Program-made: the position numbers and the translations under genes
In this document: positions 1-11,022 of the stretch, piece after piece
How the letters are laid out: every line of letters starts with the position of its first letter
Numbering within the stretch: position 1 is the stretch's first letter
The notes under the pieces: model-generated
What the model was told of the DNA's origin: nothing
What the model saw: the letters and a program-made list of their open reading frames with translations, nothing else
Database searches by the model: none
DNA from: Filosporella fistucella
Lineage: Eukaryota > Ascomycota > Leotiomycetes > Helotiales
NCBI GenBank assembly: GCA_030077755.1
Contig: JAQJZZ010000015.1
Location: 2,294,001-2,358,000 of the forward strand
Direction: 5' to 3'
DNA length: 64,000 nucleotides

Positions 1-1801
1 GAGGGTCAAAGACAAGGTGATCTGGCAGGTTGGCATTCCAATTCTCCAGCTCCGACTCGATTGTGGCCTTCTTTTCAAGAACTACTTCCGTCCGGTAGCC
101 AACTGTGCAGATTCCGTATAGCTCACTGACTCGTGCACCGATTCGTATGAGACTGACAGAAGCGTAGAAGCTGGAGATGGCATATGTTGGCTGGGGTGGG
201 TAGGATGGTTGCTGGCCTTCTGGGTCGCAGGAGTCACGATAAGGTTCCCACTCATCCAGCTCTTCGAAAGTATCCAGAAGTTGGAGAGGAACTCTAGCCT
301 CCGCTGTTGCGAAGCTACACTGCCTGCCCAAGTATAAAGATTGCGTAACATCGGTCATGTACGCACCCCAGTAAAGCCGTTTGCGCATCTCATGATCGAT
401 ATCCTTCCGCAACATCTGGGTACTCGTCTGGGTGCTGTTTTCTTGATAGTCTGGTCCGAGCATGAGATGGCAGCCCAGGTCAATAATCATGCGGTACGCA
501 GTTCCAGAGAGCGCCCACCCAGCACTAACTTTCCCTCGCGCAACAAGCGTGGCGCTGGTTAAGAGAAGCGCTGCAGCTGATGGCACACTTGGCCGTCCCA
601 TTGCATCAACCAGGAGCTGACAAAATCTGTCATAAAATCTGCTGCCCGCACTCTCGGGGTCATTCACTGAAGTTCTCAAGCCCAAGCGATCACTATAAAG
701 CGAGCTGGTATAGTATATCGCGTTGAGAAGGAGTTTATTGACCCATGGTCCGCCAGTAGCGATGCTATCCAAAATAGCAGGACGATATGTGATGAGATAT
801 GAGCAGTGATGTCGATTGAAATGCAGCGTTATCAGGTGTTTTGCAAGGTCTGGCTCGCAGCCGTCGAGGTCAATGGCTTGCTGGGGCTGTCTGAAAAGTC
901 GTTTCTCTCTCTGCCTCTGAAGAATAGCATTGCTGATAAGGCGTGCTTTTGAACTAGCAACAGCAGTTTCACCCTTACGAGAGACTTTAGAAATGTTCTC
1001 CTTGTGAAGGGCACGGCGCGTTGGGTTCATGATACCTGCCAGCCCGTGCACTGAAGCAACACATCCATCTTCGTGGAAGACACCTGCTACCCTGGCCTCG
1101 CAAGGGGAGAGTCCAGTGCCATCATTTTCCATACTGACAGGTGCAGATTCCTGGAAATGGTTTTGCTCTTGATCTTGCAATCTATGCTGACTTTGACCTG
1201 CGGAATTTGAGCGGAAGGCTGAAGAAAGCCCGTCACTATTCTGATGGACCCAAGAGTTGGTATGTGACGAAGGTAAAGTTTCCTGCTGCACGCCTTGGTT
1301 TGATCTTGTAGGACTTGCAGCCTGGCTGAGGCCCATAGGAGAATTTCCGTACATCTGAGGTTGCTCATTGACGGTGGTGACGGTAGACATTGAAGGCGTT
1401 GGAAATGGTGGGGCAACAGGGGATTCAGGTGTCGCAGGCCGGAAGCCATCGCCATCATCTTCTGACTGATCTTCTCGTGAATACTCGGCCTCGTTGTCGT
1501 TATACTGCAGGTTGGTATTCCGTAGAGCATCCTCGAGTCCGGGCGCTGAGATGCCGGATGCCTTAATATGTTCCAGCATCGCAGCCATGGTCGCCTCTAG
1601 AGTCTGGAAGCGCGCTCGAGTTGGACGAGGCTCCTTTCTCGCATCTCGTGGATAGACACATTGAAGGGCACTCGCAACACATTCGTCGCAATGTGGACGC
1701 ACACCACTACATCTCATCTTCTTCCGCCGACATGATGAGCAAGTCTTGCATCGTGATGATTTCTGCTTGGATCTTCGCGCGGATGCTGTCTTTGTAGGCA
1801 T
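1..1801 (-). CDS. Zn2Cys6 fungal transcription factor, C-terminus cut off by window edge
   Basis: Reading the minus strand from ATG at 1801 gives an open frame of 600 codons that runs off the left edge without a stop or visible intron. A binuclear zinc cluster has Cys at residues 21, 24, 31, 38, 41 and 48 (C-x2-C-x6-C-x6-C-x2-C-x6-C), with a basic stretch before it. A Ser/Gln/Pro-rich linker follows (about 80-260). Residues from about 300 on resemble the fungal-specific transcription factor domain (Fungal_trans), including a segment reading KRLYWGAYMTD. This family acts as nuclear pathway-specific activators or repressors. The gene is divergent to the BVMO gene across 574 bp, so control of the adjacent cluster is likely but inferred. 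Start choice: first ATG, about 20 codons before the cluster. Confidence 0.9.
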   Translation of the reverse strand, partial: MPTKTASARRSKQKSSRCKTCSSCRRKKMRCSGVRPHCDECVASALQCVYPRDARKEPRPTRARFQTLEATMAAMLEHIKASGISAPGLEDALRNTNLQYNDNEAEYSREDQSEDDGDGFRPATPESPVAPPFPTPSMSTVTTVNEQPQMYGNSPMGLSQAASPTRSNQGVQQETLPSSHTNSWVHQNSDGLSSAFRSNSAGQSQHRLQDQEQNHFQESAPVSMENDGTGLSPCEARVAGVFHEDGCVASVHGLAGIMNPTRRALHKENISKVSRKGETAVASSKARLISNAILQRQREKRLFRQPQQAIDLDGCEPDLAKHLITLHFNRHHCSYLITYRPAILDSIATGGPWVNKLLLNAIYYTSSLYSDRLGLRTSVNDPESAGSRFYDRFCQLLVDAMGRPSVPSAAALLLTSATLVARGKVSAGWALSGTAYRMIIDLGCHLMLGPDYQENSTQTSTQMLRKDIDHEMRKRLYWGAYMTDVTQSLYLGRQCSFATAEARVPLQLLDTFEELDEWEPYRDSCDPEGQQPSYPPQPTYAISSFYASVSLIRIGARVSELYGICTVGYRTEVVLEKKATIESELENWNANLPDHLVFDP

Positions 1802-2375
1802 GACTGTGACAATACAAGATGCGAGAATGCGAGATTTCACACGACAGCAGCTCCTCACTACAATGCGGTACCGGTGTGAACGAAACTAGGATGCTGCGAA
1901 GACCATACGAAGAAGGTCTGTCGAACCTGTCCCCATTCGAAGACTCGTTTCTGGTCCATCTTTCGTCGTTGGGAGCCGAGATGCCGGCCTAACCCAAGCC
2001 CAACAGTCCTAGGAGCAAAACCCCAGAATGTCTCCTCCAAACCCCACAGAGGCCAAGCTCACTAAGCTATAACTCGAGTCATGCAAACAGAGTGTTCCAG
2101 GGCAACCATTATTTTGGGCTGCTTGTCCGGACACTGATGTCCGGATTAGATAAGGGTATATTGCGATCACAGCAGATCAGATTCGGACATTGAATTCCAA
2201 GTGGTCATGAAGTGCTCCTTGGTGACGATCTGAAAGGGTGATGCCAGATCATATAACATGAATAAAGACAGGTAGGTAGCCAAGTTACATCCTCACATCA
2301 TCATCAACACTGCGATTGACTGCTGAAACCTGTGAAGAGAATCAGTTCGTCCCCATCTCCAGAATATCGACAGTC
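1802..2375. promoter_or_regulatory. Divergent promoter between the Zn2Cys6 regulator and the BVMO gene
   Basis: This 574-bp region separates two genes transcribed away from each other. Two copies of the palindrome TCCGGA lie 14 bp apart (2126-2131 and 2140-2145). CGG/CCG palindromes are the usual type of site for Zn2Cys6 proteins, so this is a candidate operator for the neighbouring regulator. No coding sequence was recognised here. Confidence 0.5.
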
Positions 2376-4376
2376 ATGGCGCCATCAGCAATTTCCGTCG
2401 AGCAGACACCAGACATTGCACCGCCAAAAGCCTGCAAGAGGAAAGCAGTTGAAGGAGAACAGGTCGAGCGAACGCTGGCAGCCGTAGAGCAGCATATCTC
2501 GAACTTGGCAAAAGATGCGTATGCCTCGACAAACATCAACCTTGATCCCAATTATAAGATCGTGGAGAAACCCATCGGTGCGCGACGCCCGATTCGCGTG
2601 GCTTGCATGGGCGCTGGTTATTCTGGACTCATGATGGCAATCGTATTTGCCGAGAAGATGAAGGATAAGAACGCTGAGCTTGTCATCTATGAACGCAATG
2701 AGGATCTTGGAGGCACGTGGCTAGAGAACAGGTAAGGTCCCAAAACCCAGCCTTTCCACCCTTGATCCTCATTTTTTGTGTAGATATCCAGGTTGCAAAT
2801 GTGATATCCCTGCCCATAATTATGCTTTCAGCTTCGCCCCCAATCCAGATTGGCCAAACTACTATGCAACTGCGGAACAAATTCACGATTACATGCACAG
2901 CGTCGCGGACAAGTACAACTGCAATCGCTTCATCAAGTATAAGCACTCGGTCAAGTCGGCGATTTGGAACGAGGCCAAAGGCAAGTGGGCTATCCAGGTT
3001 CAAAACGGCGACGGCGCTACAGTTGATGATGAAGTCGATGTATTTATAAATGCTGGAGGTGTTCTCAAGTAAGTTCCAGTTTTATGTTGTGTGGTGGAAA
3101 TGTCAATAAACACGGAGATGCTAACCCTGCCAGCAACTGGAAGTGGCCCAGCATCGAGGGTCTGCACGACTTCAAAGGCACACTCGTTCACTCTGCACGC
3201 TGGGATCAAGAATATGATTTTGCTGATAAACGTGTTGCTGTTATTGGCATCGGCTCTTCCGGCATTCAGATTGTTCCCAAGCTTGTCGCAGTCGTTAAGG
3301 AGATGGACTGCTATGTTCGCACACAAACGTGGATCAGCCCCGCGCCTGGCATCAACGAGCCCACAGCCAACGATCCAGAGATGGACGCTGACTACAACTT
3401 TACAGAAAAGAGTCTAGAGGTTTTCAAGGACCCAAGTGTTCTTCGCGACTATAGAGTAGCCATCATGGACCGGCGAATTGAGAACTTCCACCGCGCCATC
3501 GCGGACAGTGATCTCCAGAAAAAAGCACAAAAAATATTCCGCAAGAGTATGAAAGACCGCCTGGGTGATAGTGAGAAGGGGAGAAGAGCAGCAGAACTGC
3601 TTCTGCCCAGTTTCCCTGTTGGTTGCCGGCGCCAGACTCCTGGACCTGGCTTTCTCGAGGCTATCACTCAAGACAATGTCGAGATGAGGTGGGATGACGT
3701 CCAAACTATCACAGAAAAAGGCATCGTGACAAGATCAGGCGAGGTCAAGGAATACGATGTAATTGTCTGCGCCAGTGGCTTCGACACGTCCTTCAAACCA
3801 TCTTTCCCGGTCATTGGCCGAAACGGGGTCAGTCTCGCTGAAAAATGGACGGTCGATCAGCCCAAAGCCTATTTCGGCTTCTTGGTCCCTGATATGCCCA
3901 ACTACTTCACTTTTATCGGGCCTAACAGTCCCATCAGTAATGGTTCCTTGGTGCTAGGTGTTCAGGCAACTGCTGTTCACGTGTACAAGTGGCTCGAGAA
4001 GCTCCAAACCGAGAGCATCAAGAGCTTCGAAGTCCGTCATGACGTCAACGAAGAGTACAACCAGCACATCCAGAAATATCTCGAGCGTACGGTGTGGACC
4101 AAGGGATGCCGCAGTTGGTATAAGCGCGGAACCATTGATGGGCCGGTCGTCGCCATCTATGGCGGAACATCTTTCCACTTCATGGAGGCGATCAAGAATC
4201 CTCGCTGGGAGGACTTCAATATTGATAGATTAGATGAGGCCAAGCACAATAGGTTTGCCTACCTCGGGAATGGCTTTTCACAAAGAGAATCTCGGGGCGA
4301 GAGTGTTGGTGCGACACAGACGTTAGACTTGGATGAGTACTGGAACTTGTTTGTGCTGCCGGAGATTCATAGCTAG
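2376..4376 (+). CDS. Flavin-dependent Baeyer-Villiger monooxygenase (class B FMO type)
   Basis: Three exons (2376-2731, 2784-3068, 3134-4376) joined by 52- and 65-nt GT-AG introns encode 627 aa. An FAD-binding Rossmann motif GAGYSG lies at residues 79-84, followed by ERNEDLGGTW. The BVMO fingerprint F-x-G-x3-H-x3-W is exact at residues 227-237 (FKGTLVHSARW). The NADPH-binding motif GIGSSG lies at 252-257. These enzymes insert oxygen next to a ketone carbonyl, giving an ester or lactone, using FAD, NADPH and O2. Closest families are cyclohexanone, steroid and hydroxyacetophenone monooxygenases; the substrate cannot be read from sequence. The start is the ATG at 2376 (context cagtcATGg); the frame is open further upstream but has no ATG there. 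It is divergent from the regulator and convergent with the transporter gene. Confidence 0.93.
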
Positions 4377-5328
4377 ATGAGCGGTACATTGCTCTGTAAT
4401 CTTACACTTTGCTTGACGCGGGACTTCTCTTCTTTCCACAGATGTGTGTTTCTTACGGCGGTTAGTACCTTGACTGGCTCTTCTGTGACAATTGATTTAC
4501 TAGAGGCTGAATACAACAATCTGTGCACATTCATATAGTACGATTGACTTAGCTAGCCCTTGGAGTGCAGTAAATAACATTGAATAGTTCTACTAAGCAG
4601 GCTTTAACGAACCAATCCAGCTTAGGAAAGTTTAGTGAAAACAGTTGTTAAATATAGATACAAGTGTAGATCAAGTATGTGAAGGTGTGAACTAGTTTAG
4701 ATGTGAAGATTAACTCAGTCTATAACAAATTTCTGTGAGATATTAGTAAAACGTTGGGATTTATAAAAGTACTTTTCCAGAAATCCTCATATTTCTACCT
4801 GTGTTCAAGCATTAATTTTAAAGTGCTTGTCGTTGCGGAAGAGATGGATATTTGGACTTTATATGTACCTTCAATTTCACGTCTTTGATTCTTCAACAGA
4901 ATCCAATTCCGGATTGCCAAGGCACAGGCTTCCAAAAATCCAGAACGCATAATTCATAGTCCTCTATTTTCAGTACAAGGACTTTCGTACTTTGGTTTGC
5001 AGGTGGTTTGAATTCTGGGTCTTGGAATTTATTGTAATTGGAGGGACAAGCACAGTGACTACAGTTTAATGATCAATGCTGGAATAACAATCAATCATTT
5101 ATTTCTGTTCATTTATGTATAGTTCAGTAAAAATTTTGAGAACACTATTGTATTTACGCAGCGTTTACATTAACTATAATTGTTGAAAGCATTGTATAGC
5201 CCCACAAGAGGTAGTATCGGTTTGGATACAATTACACTGTTCCACGTTACCTAAGTACTCGGCAATACGGCACCAGAGTCCACCAAAGATTCCAGTTACA
5301 TGTTAACCTTTCACTTCCGAATAGTTAT
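4377..5328. other. Convergent intergenic region, no gene seen
   Basis: This 952-bp AT-leaning stretch lies between the 3' ends of the BVMO (+) and MFS (-) genes and should contain both terminators. I see no ORF with a recognisable protein. One TCCGGA occurs at 4908-4913 but has no promoter context. Confidence 0.6.
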
Positions 5329-7350
5329 CTATAGCGTGTATCGGAATAGAGGGCTACGATCGCCCATTTGGGTAAGCTGCAGTTCAGAGTAATTGCCCCT
5401 CGTCTCAGCCTCGGGAATGGCCTCACGACGCTTGTTAAGCCATTTGTAAACGAGCTCGAGCGTAGAAGCAGCCAGAATACCGCCACAGATGAAACCCAGT
5501 GCGGTGCCCCAGCCAGTCTGGTACTTTGGACTCTCGTCGCCAATGAAGATGAAGCTTCCCACAATGCCACCGCAATTTCCCAAACCGATCATAAGAGCAA
5601 TGCCCATTCCTCGTTTATCGGGGCCCGCAAGGTTGTTGACGGTCCACGTGTTTGCCTATGACGAGAATCTCGGAGTCAGCATTTCACTTTCAATATCCTG
5701 GGAGTGCATCAGAGCACTTGCTCTATGGCAAGGATAAGGGGGTGGAACTGCCCCGGAGAACGTCACTTACACCAGGGACGACTGGATACACACTGATTGT
5801 CGCCAAATGGATGAAGGTGTAGCAAAGTGCAACGTGGTTTGCAATATTGGCACTGTAAGTGAATAGGACGGCATACGCAACCATCAGGCTTGTGAGTGGG
5901 CCAACGATGAAGGGCAGTCGCCAGTGGACACGATCAGCAAATTTTGCCACAACGACAGCTGATATTGCACCCGCAATATATGGCGGAGCGCTTAGAAGTT
6001 GGGCATTAGTGGATTTAAAGCCCATGTTGACCTACTTCAGGGTTAACCGAACATTCAAGCTGGGATCTGTGACGATTGTAGGCTTACCATTATTTGCGGC
6101 AACGTGAACTTGAGAGCATAAGTTGGAACCGAAGAAGCCATGAAGATCATGGCCTGAAGATAGATTTGCCAATCTGTTAAGACTGAGAGAAGAACCTTCA
6201 TCTTCTGCTTTCTATTCATGGCCTTCTCTTCCGGAAGCTCGTTCAATTTCTGTTCCTCGCGCCTTATACCACGGTATTTGCGGTAGAGGAGATTCATGTA
6301 TCTCACCTCAGTCTGGTTGAGCCACTTACCAGAGAAGTTGGGAGAGTCGGGCAGGAGCCAGAATGACGCCAGTCCAAGGACGATCGTCAGACAGCCTTCG
6401 ATGATGAAGATCCAAGCCCAACCTGATATGCTTTAGTCTCTACGCCAGGGCAGAGAATCTATATCACTTACCAGCGTGGCCTTGCAGACCTCTCATCTCC
6501 GCAATTCCGGCGGCAAGAAGACCAGAGAACGCGCCGGACATCGCGGCCGCGCAGTAGAGAAGTGACATTCTGAACTGTGTCATATGCGGCGGATACCAGG
6601 CGGAAATACTTGGTGGGTCTTAGCAGGAGCACAATTGCGCCAACAACTTGGGAAAGGACTCACATCAGAACAGCCCCTGGGAAGAAACTAAAGGGAAGGT
6701 TAGTATTGAAGAAGTATGTAATAGAGTAAGGATGTCTTACCCAGCCCTAAAGATCATGTCAGCTTTCTGTTCCGTGGACATACCGAGGGAGATTAGAATA
6801 ACTTACTCGAAAACCCCAAGAAGCAGGCGACAGATCATCAATCCCGTAAAGTTCTTCGCAAAACCCGTGCACATCATGACAATTCCCCAGGCGGTAACAA
6901 TGAAACCGATCCATTGCGAGGGTCTCTTGAAGCGCATAAGGATGGTGTTCGCAGGGATTTCGAGGAGGATATAGGGGACGAAGAACAGCATATTGGCGAG
7001 ATTGTAGTCGGTACCTTTCATCCCAAGATCTCTCTCCAAACCTTCAATCTTGGCGTTGCCGAGGTTGGCACTGAAAGTAATCAATCAGACGACGAATTCA
7101 TAGCACTATCATAGGCAACATACCGATCCAGATTTGCAATTAAATACAAGGACATGAGCATGGGCATGAGCCGCCAGTCGACCTTCCGAAAAGCCTTGTC
7201 GTGATCCTTCGTAGGAAAATAATGCACGAATTCGGCATCATCAGATGACAAACCAGCCTTCAAAGAGTGCTCGAGATGCGAAAATTCGACCTGGGGAGCC
7301 TTCTCGTCCATCTCGACCGAGTCCACGACATCAGAAGTGTTCGTCGTCAT
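5329..7350 (-). CDS. MFS transporter, Dal5/allantoate permease-like (anion:cation symporter group)
   Basis: Eight exons on the minus strand (7124-7350, 6807-7070, 6741-6746, 6664-6687, 6472-6608, 6088-6422, 5771-6031, 5329-5655) sum to 1581 nt, 526 aa. The N-terminal residues KVDWRLMPMLMSLYLIANLDR begin the first membrane segment. Later come the family-typical GVFEAGFFPGA, a central hydrophilic loop near KYRGIRREEQK, and NTWTVNNLAGPDKRG. The expected fold is 12 membrane helices at the plasma membrane. Family members import organic anions such as allantoate, nicotinate or other carboxylates. The GVFE-AG-FFPG block is split by a 6-nt and a 24-nt exon, supported by phase and family fit. One intron uses an AAG acceptor. 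The ATG at 7350 is chosen over an upstream in-frame non-ATG frame. The gene is divergent from the esterase gene, which suggests shared induction and substrate uptake. Confidence 0.88.
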
Positions 7351-8387
7351 TGTCTGCTGGGACAGATGCAATCCACGAGGGAGGTGGGATTAAAAAAGAC
7401 AGTAAAATGGTACAGGAGGCGTTTTTCGTACAAGAAGCTGCGAATTACTTGCTGATGACAGCAGAACCAGAACATATAAATAAAGATCAAAAAGTCACGA
7501 TGGAGTTACCGGTGGAAAGGAGTCAACTCTTCAGCGGGCATTGAACCCCGGAAATCAGAAATAGTCCAGAAGCTTGGCAGATATAGAGGGTGCACGTTTC
7601 TGGGGTCTCCGCATCTCATCTCGTGAAAGATACAGATCTTGTTTAACTAGATTACGAGCCTTACTCGCCTAGTTGAAGTAATCTTTAGGTCTCTCGACCG
7701 ACAGGTCTATACTTCCTGACTTTGCAATTCGTCCCACTTGGGCGCAGCCCAGCTACCGTAGCCGTGGGTCCTAGCTGCTGGGTCCGAATGAGGGGATGGA
7801 CATTGATATCCGGAACCAAGGCGCCGCGACTCATGCTCCGAGTATTCCGTTAGTTCTCTTGATTATCAAATTAGCGCATGCAAAAGGGACAACAGGAAAG
7901 TAAGAGTTCGGCTGGGGGTGGTGATAAAACGCCGCAGCTCCAAGTCCTTTCGATAAGACATCGGAGTATGATTGAATATGATTTTGTTCATCTGCAGAGA
8001 GGGAGGCAGGGTTTCCTACAACCTAAGGGTGAGCCGTACGCGTGACTGAGCTTGCCTCGAATGGATCGCAGCGACCTAATGATTTTCCAGGACGTCCAAA
8101 TTCAGTAAGATATCGGGCATATAGACGTCTCACTTATCAACTCTAATATTCTGTAGGAGATTGCTCGGGAAGGCACTCATATTCCGGACAAGTAACGGCC
8201 ACTTCCCTAAATTCTCCCGGCAACTGGATGTCCGACCATGCTACACCTCTTCTACCTCATCGCCGCAGTATGCTCCCTCCTTGCAATTGATGACGGTGAT
8301 TTTGAAGATACCCGATTCTGACTGCCAACCACTTATGTCCACCGAATAGTCTCTCCCCCACATTCCGGATTTCGATCTGTATGATCA
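7351..8387. promoter_or_regulatory. Divergent promoter between MFS transporter and esterase genes
   Basis: This 1037-bp region has no convincing ORF. It contains three TCCGGA palindromes (7809-7814, 8183-8188, 8364-8369), the same motif that is paired in the regulator/BVMO promoter. An out-of-frame ATG at 8381 lies 7 nt before the esterase start. Shared control of the two divergent genes is inferred. Confidence 0.45.
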
Positions 8388-9541
8388 ATGATGGATTTTT
8401 CCGAGTTTGGTCAACCAACAAAAGAATGGCTCAACTTTATTGCCGCCAACCCATCCGCCGCCAAAGATGGATTTTCTGGCAACGACCTTGCTCAAGCAGA
8501 GTCCCTCCGTACCGTCTCTAACAAATCTAGAGCAGCAGTGGGGGCGGAGCTGATAGCTCAATCTGGTCTTGCAACCCGCATCAGAATAAGTACTGTTCAA
8601 CTTCCTTCACGTGGGTCACACTTGATTCCCCTGAGGATTTACGAGCCACAAGTCCAAAACCCAGATAGTATCGTGGGGGCGGTTCTTTACTTTCATGGGG
8701 GTGGCTATCTCCTCGGCGACGAGACTTCTGACGACTTTCTCTGCTGTCGAATAGCGAATGAAACAAGGACTGTGGTTCTGAGTGTCATCTATCGGCATAC
8801 ACACAAATACAAGCATCCTGCACAGGTGAATGATGCCCAAGATGCATTCAAATATATCCGAGAGAATGCCGTCACTATCCATCAAGCTTTGCAGCTGGGA
8901 CTTGTGGTCATGGGTATATCTGCAGGCTGCACTCTTGCCGCCAATGTCGTTGTTGAAGACATCAAGCTTAAAAAATCTCAACCTGGCTACGGACCAAGAG
9001 TTGCAGGTGTCCTCCTGGGCATTCCATGGCTCATACATATCGACAATTACCCTTTCGCTCTTTTCAAGAGTAGAGAGGTAACAGCGAAGGTACAACATAA
9101 AGAGGCACCGGTCATCCCTTCCAAACGATTACAGCTATTTAGTGATCTTCTGAGTTGCGAGAATCCAGCGGATGAACGACTCAATATCCCCCTCCTACCT
9201 CAACAAGAATTGGAAGGATGGCCTAGGACAGCATTTCTGGTCGCGGGTGCAGATCCACTAAGAGATGATGGTCTCATCTTTGCAAAGAGGTTGGAGAGCA
9301 TGGAGTAAGTTGCTCTAACTCGTTTAACGAAGTTTAACATTTACTAAAATCGTTGCGCAGTGTTCCGAATAGAGTACAAGTGTATCCGGGCTTACCTCAC
9401 GGCTTCCGTAGATGGGCGGGTCTGAACGCAACGCAAGCGTTTGATGAGGCTATTTTTGATAGTATACGCTGGAATTTGAGACCCAGTCCACCTCGACTGG
9501 GCCAAGCTACCCAATGGGATGTATACAATTCAGATATTTGA
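8388..9541 (+). CDS. Alpha/beta-hydrolase, HSL-type esterase
   Basis: Two exons (8388-9304, 9361-9541) with a 56-nt intron encode 365 aa. The oxyanion-hole motif HGGGY lies at residues 103-107. The nucleophile elbow is GISAG with Ser178, the acid is the Asp of GADPLRDDG (Asp289), and the base is His319 in LPHGF, which only exon 2 supplies. This is the complete catalytic set of the hormone-sensitive-lipase family of cytosolic carboxylesterases. There is no signal peptide. Two adjacent ATGs (8388 and 8391) are both possible starts. Next to a BVMO it is a natural second step, hydrolysing the ester that the BVMO makes to an alcohol or phenol plus an acid. The exact substrate is unknown. Confidence 0.9.
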
Positions 9542-10262
9542 TCACAAGATGCAGATGCAGGTTTTTATATATTTTGGCAGTGGACCTTGGTTACACTATA
9601 CAGATGTCCTATCAGCTCTACCAGTCGTGTTGATGAAGGGAACGAATCTTGTCTCATCCACCGAGTGACTGTTTGGCAGAATTTATGGAATTTGGGACTT
9701 TGCTATTCTATGCCTAACGAGTTGCGAGTGAATGGTCTTTAGTCGCAAATTACAAAGGGTCATCGAAAACTTCAATTAATAAAGACATTCATTATCCGAA
9801 GGTTCAAATCGTTATCCACTTCTGAAACAAGAAATTGCCTTGGTGGCCTGTTCATAGAGCCCAAGTAGCAGCTCGATATTATGATGCGTGGGCAAATTGT
9901 GGACTCCGAGCGTTTTTAGACGGAAGTTTACATCACACCACGATTTAAGCACGTCGTCCCAATTTCAGATTGGTTTCCCAAAATTTTGAATATATCCCGC
10001 AAATGAGTCCCGTGAGGGTATTCCGAGGCGCCGAACTTCTCCCATTAGCCTCTTTCTTCGTCCTACTACATCATCCCACTTCACTAGCTCGGGCCGGATA
10101 GCATTGAGCTCCTTTTAGATCTGCTGTTGAAGTATAAAAGCTTGTCAGTCATACCTTAAGATTTTATTTTCTCTCCCATAGACATGTAAAATAAATATAT
10201 TCCTTACAATACTAGTATCCTTTTCCTCAATCACTAGACTTTTTAAAACGTCTGACTTCAGA
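9542..10262. promoter_or_regulatory. Intergenic region upstream of the decarboxylase gene
   Basis: This 721-bp stretch lies between the esterase stop and the PAD start. It should hold the esterase terminator and the PAD promoter. A pyrimidine-rich run and AT-rich stretch (about 10150-10215) precede the start. No ORF or tRNA was recognised; a tRNA B-box-like string near 9804 has no matching A box. Confidence 0.4.
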
Positions 10263-11022
10263 ATGCCAGGAGCAACACACGCAGAAACTCTCTCTTCCAC
10301 GATACCCCAATTCGACAAAGACATCCGAGACGTACATCTTATCTATGATTATGATGCAAAGAGCGCAGATGGGAAGCCTGAGAAATGGAAATATGAGATG
10401 TAAGTTTTGTATCTTGCTCGCTGTCGTATCATGTGACAGATATCCGGACTGACAATTAAAGGTGGTTCTTCTCCCCAACACGAATAGTATACGCTATTCA
10501 CGGCGGGCCGATGGCAGGAAGGATAAATTACCAGACAGCTAGTTATCAATGTATTAGACCTGGGGAGCTGTGGCAGTGTAACTGGCTTGAAGGTATTTAC
10601 CCCGCCTCGTTTTCATTCCCGCGATGCAGAGAGAACATGAAGGATGGGGGGAAGTATATAATTGATGATGGATGAATGCTAATTGTATGGACACAGAGAC
10701 TGGAACAATTTGTTCATTGGTATACGACATCCCTAATAAGAAGATCTCAACATTATTGGGCTTCAGCCAGGGACACTGGGAGCATCCAAAGGAGGCGCAT
10801 GGTGATAAACGGAATCCTGGTATTGACCCCTCCTATTGCCCTTTCATACTCGAATACGGAATAGTAGAGAGTTTTGATTGATGTATTACAGAGGATTTTC
10901 AGCGTTGGAGAGGACTAGCAAAACTCGGGAACCAGACAGATAGATTTCTACTCAATGAGCAAGCAGACATTTTGGAGTGTTTCAAAGGAAAGGGAGATTT
11001 GGTACCTATAAAGGGCGATGAG
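10263..11022 (+). CDS. Phenolic acid decarboxylase (PAD family)
   Basis: Four exons (10263-10399, 10462-10592, 10697-10819, 10892-11022) encode 173 aa, close to the usual PAD length. Family landmarks are visible in order: IYDYD (residues 27-31), WKYEM (42-46), YAIHGG (56-61), the arginine of MAGR (66), LWQCNWLEETGT, GFSQGHW, and WRGLAKLGNQTDR near the C-terminus. PADs are cofactor-free beta-barrel enzymes that decarboxylate p-coumaric, ferulic or caffeic acid to vinylphenols, often to detoxify plant phenolics. The third intron (10820-10891) must be removed to reach the last exon; reading through it would end at a TGA at 10881. The final 15 or so residues look atypical, and a neighbouring frame looks more family-like (see findings). 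A TCCGGA lies in intron 1 (10443-10448). Confidence 0.88.

Noticed and set aside
1087..1530. Minus ORF of 147 codons
   Set aside because: It lies in another frame inside the Zn2Cys6 gene; the real frame starts at 1801 and encodes the zinc cluster.
8616..9098. 160-codon minus ORF
   Set aside because: Antisense shadow of the esterase gene, whose catalytic motifs are on the plus strand.
9804..9812. tRNA B-box-like string GTTCAAATC
   Set aside because: No A box at suitable distance and no acceptor stem pairing.
10672..10881. Stop at 10881 as the PAD end
   Set aside because: This reads through intron 3; splicing at 10820-10891 gives the conserved WRGLAKLGNQTDR segment and normal length.
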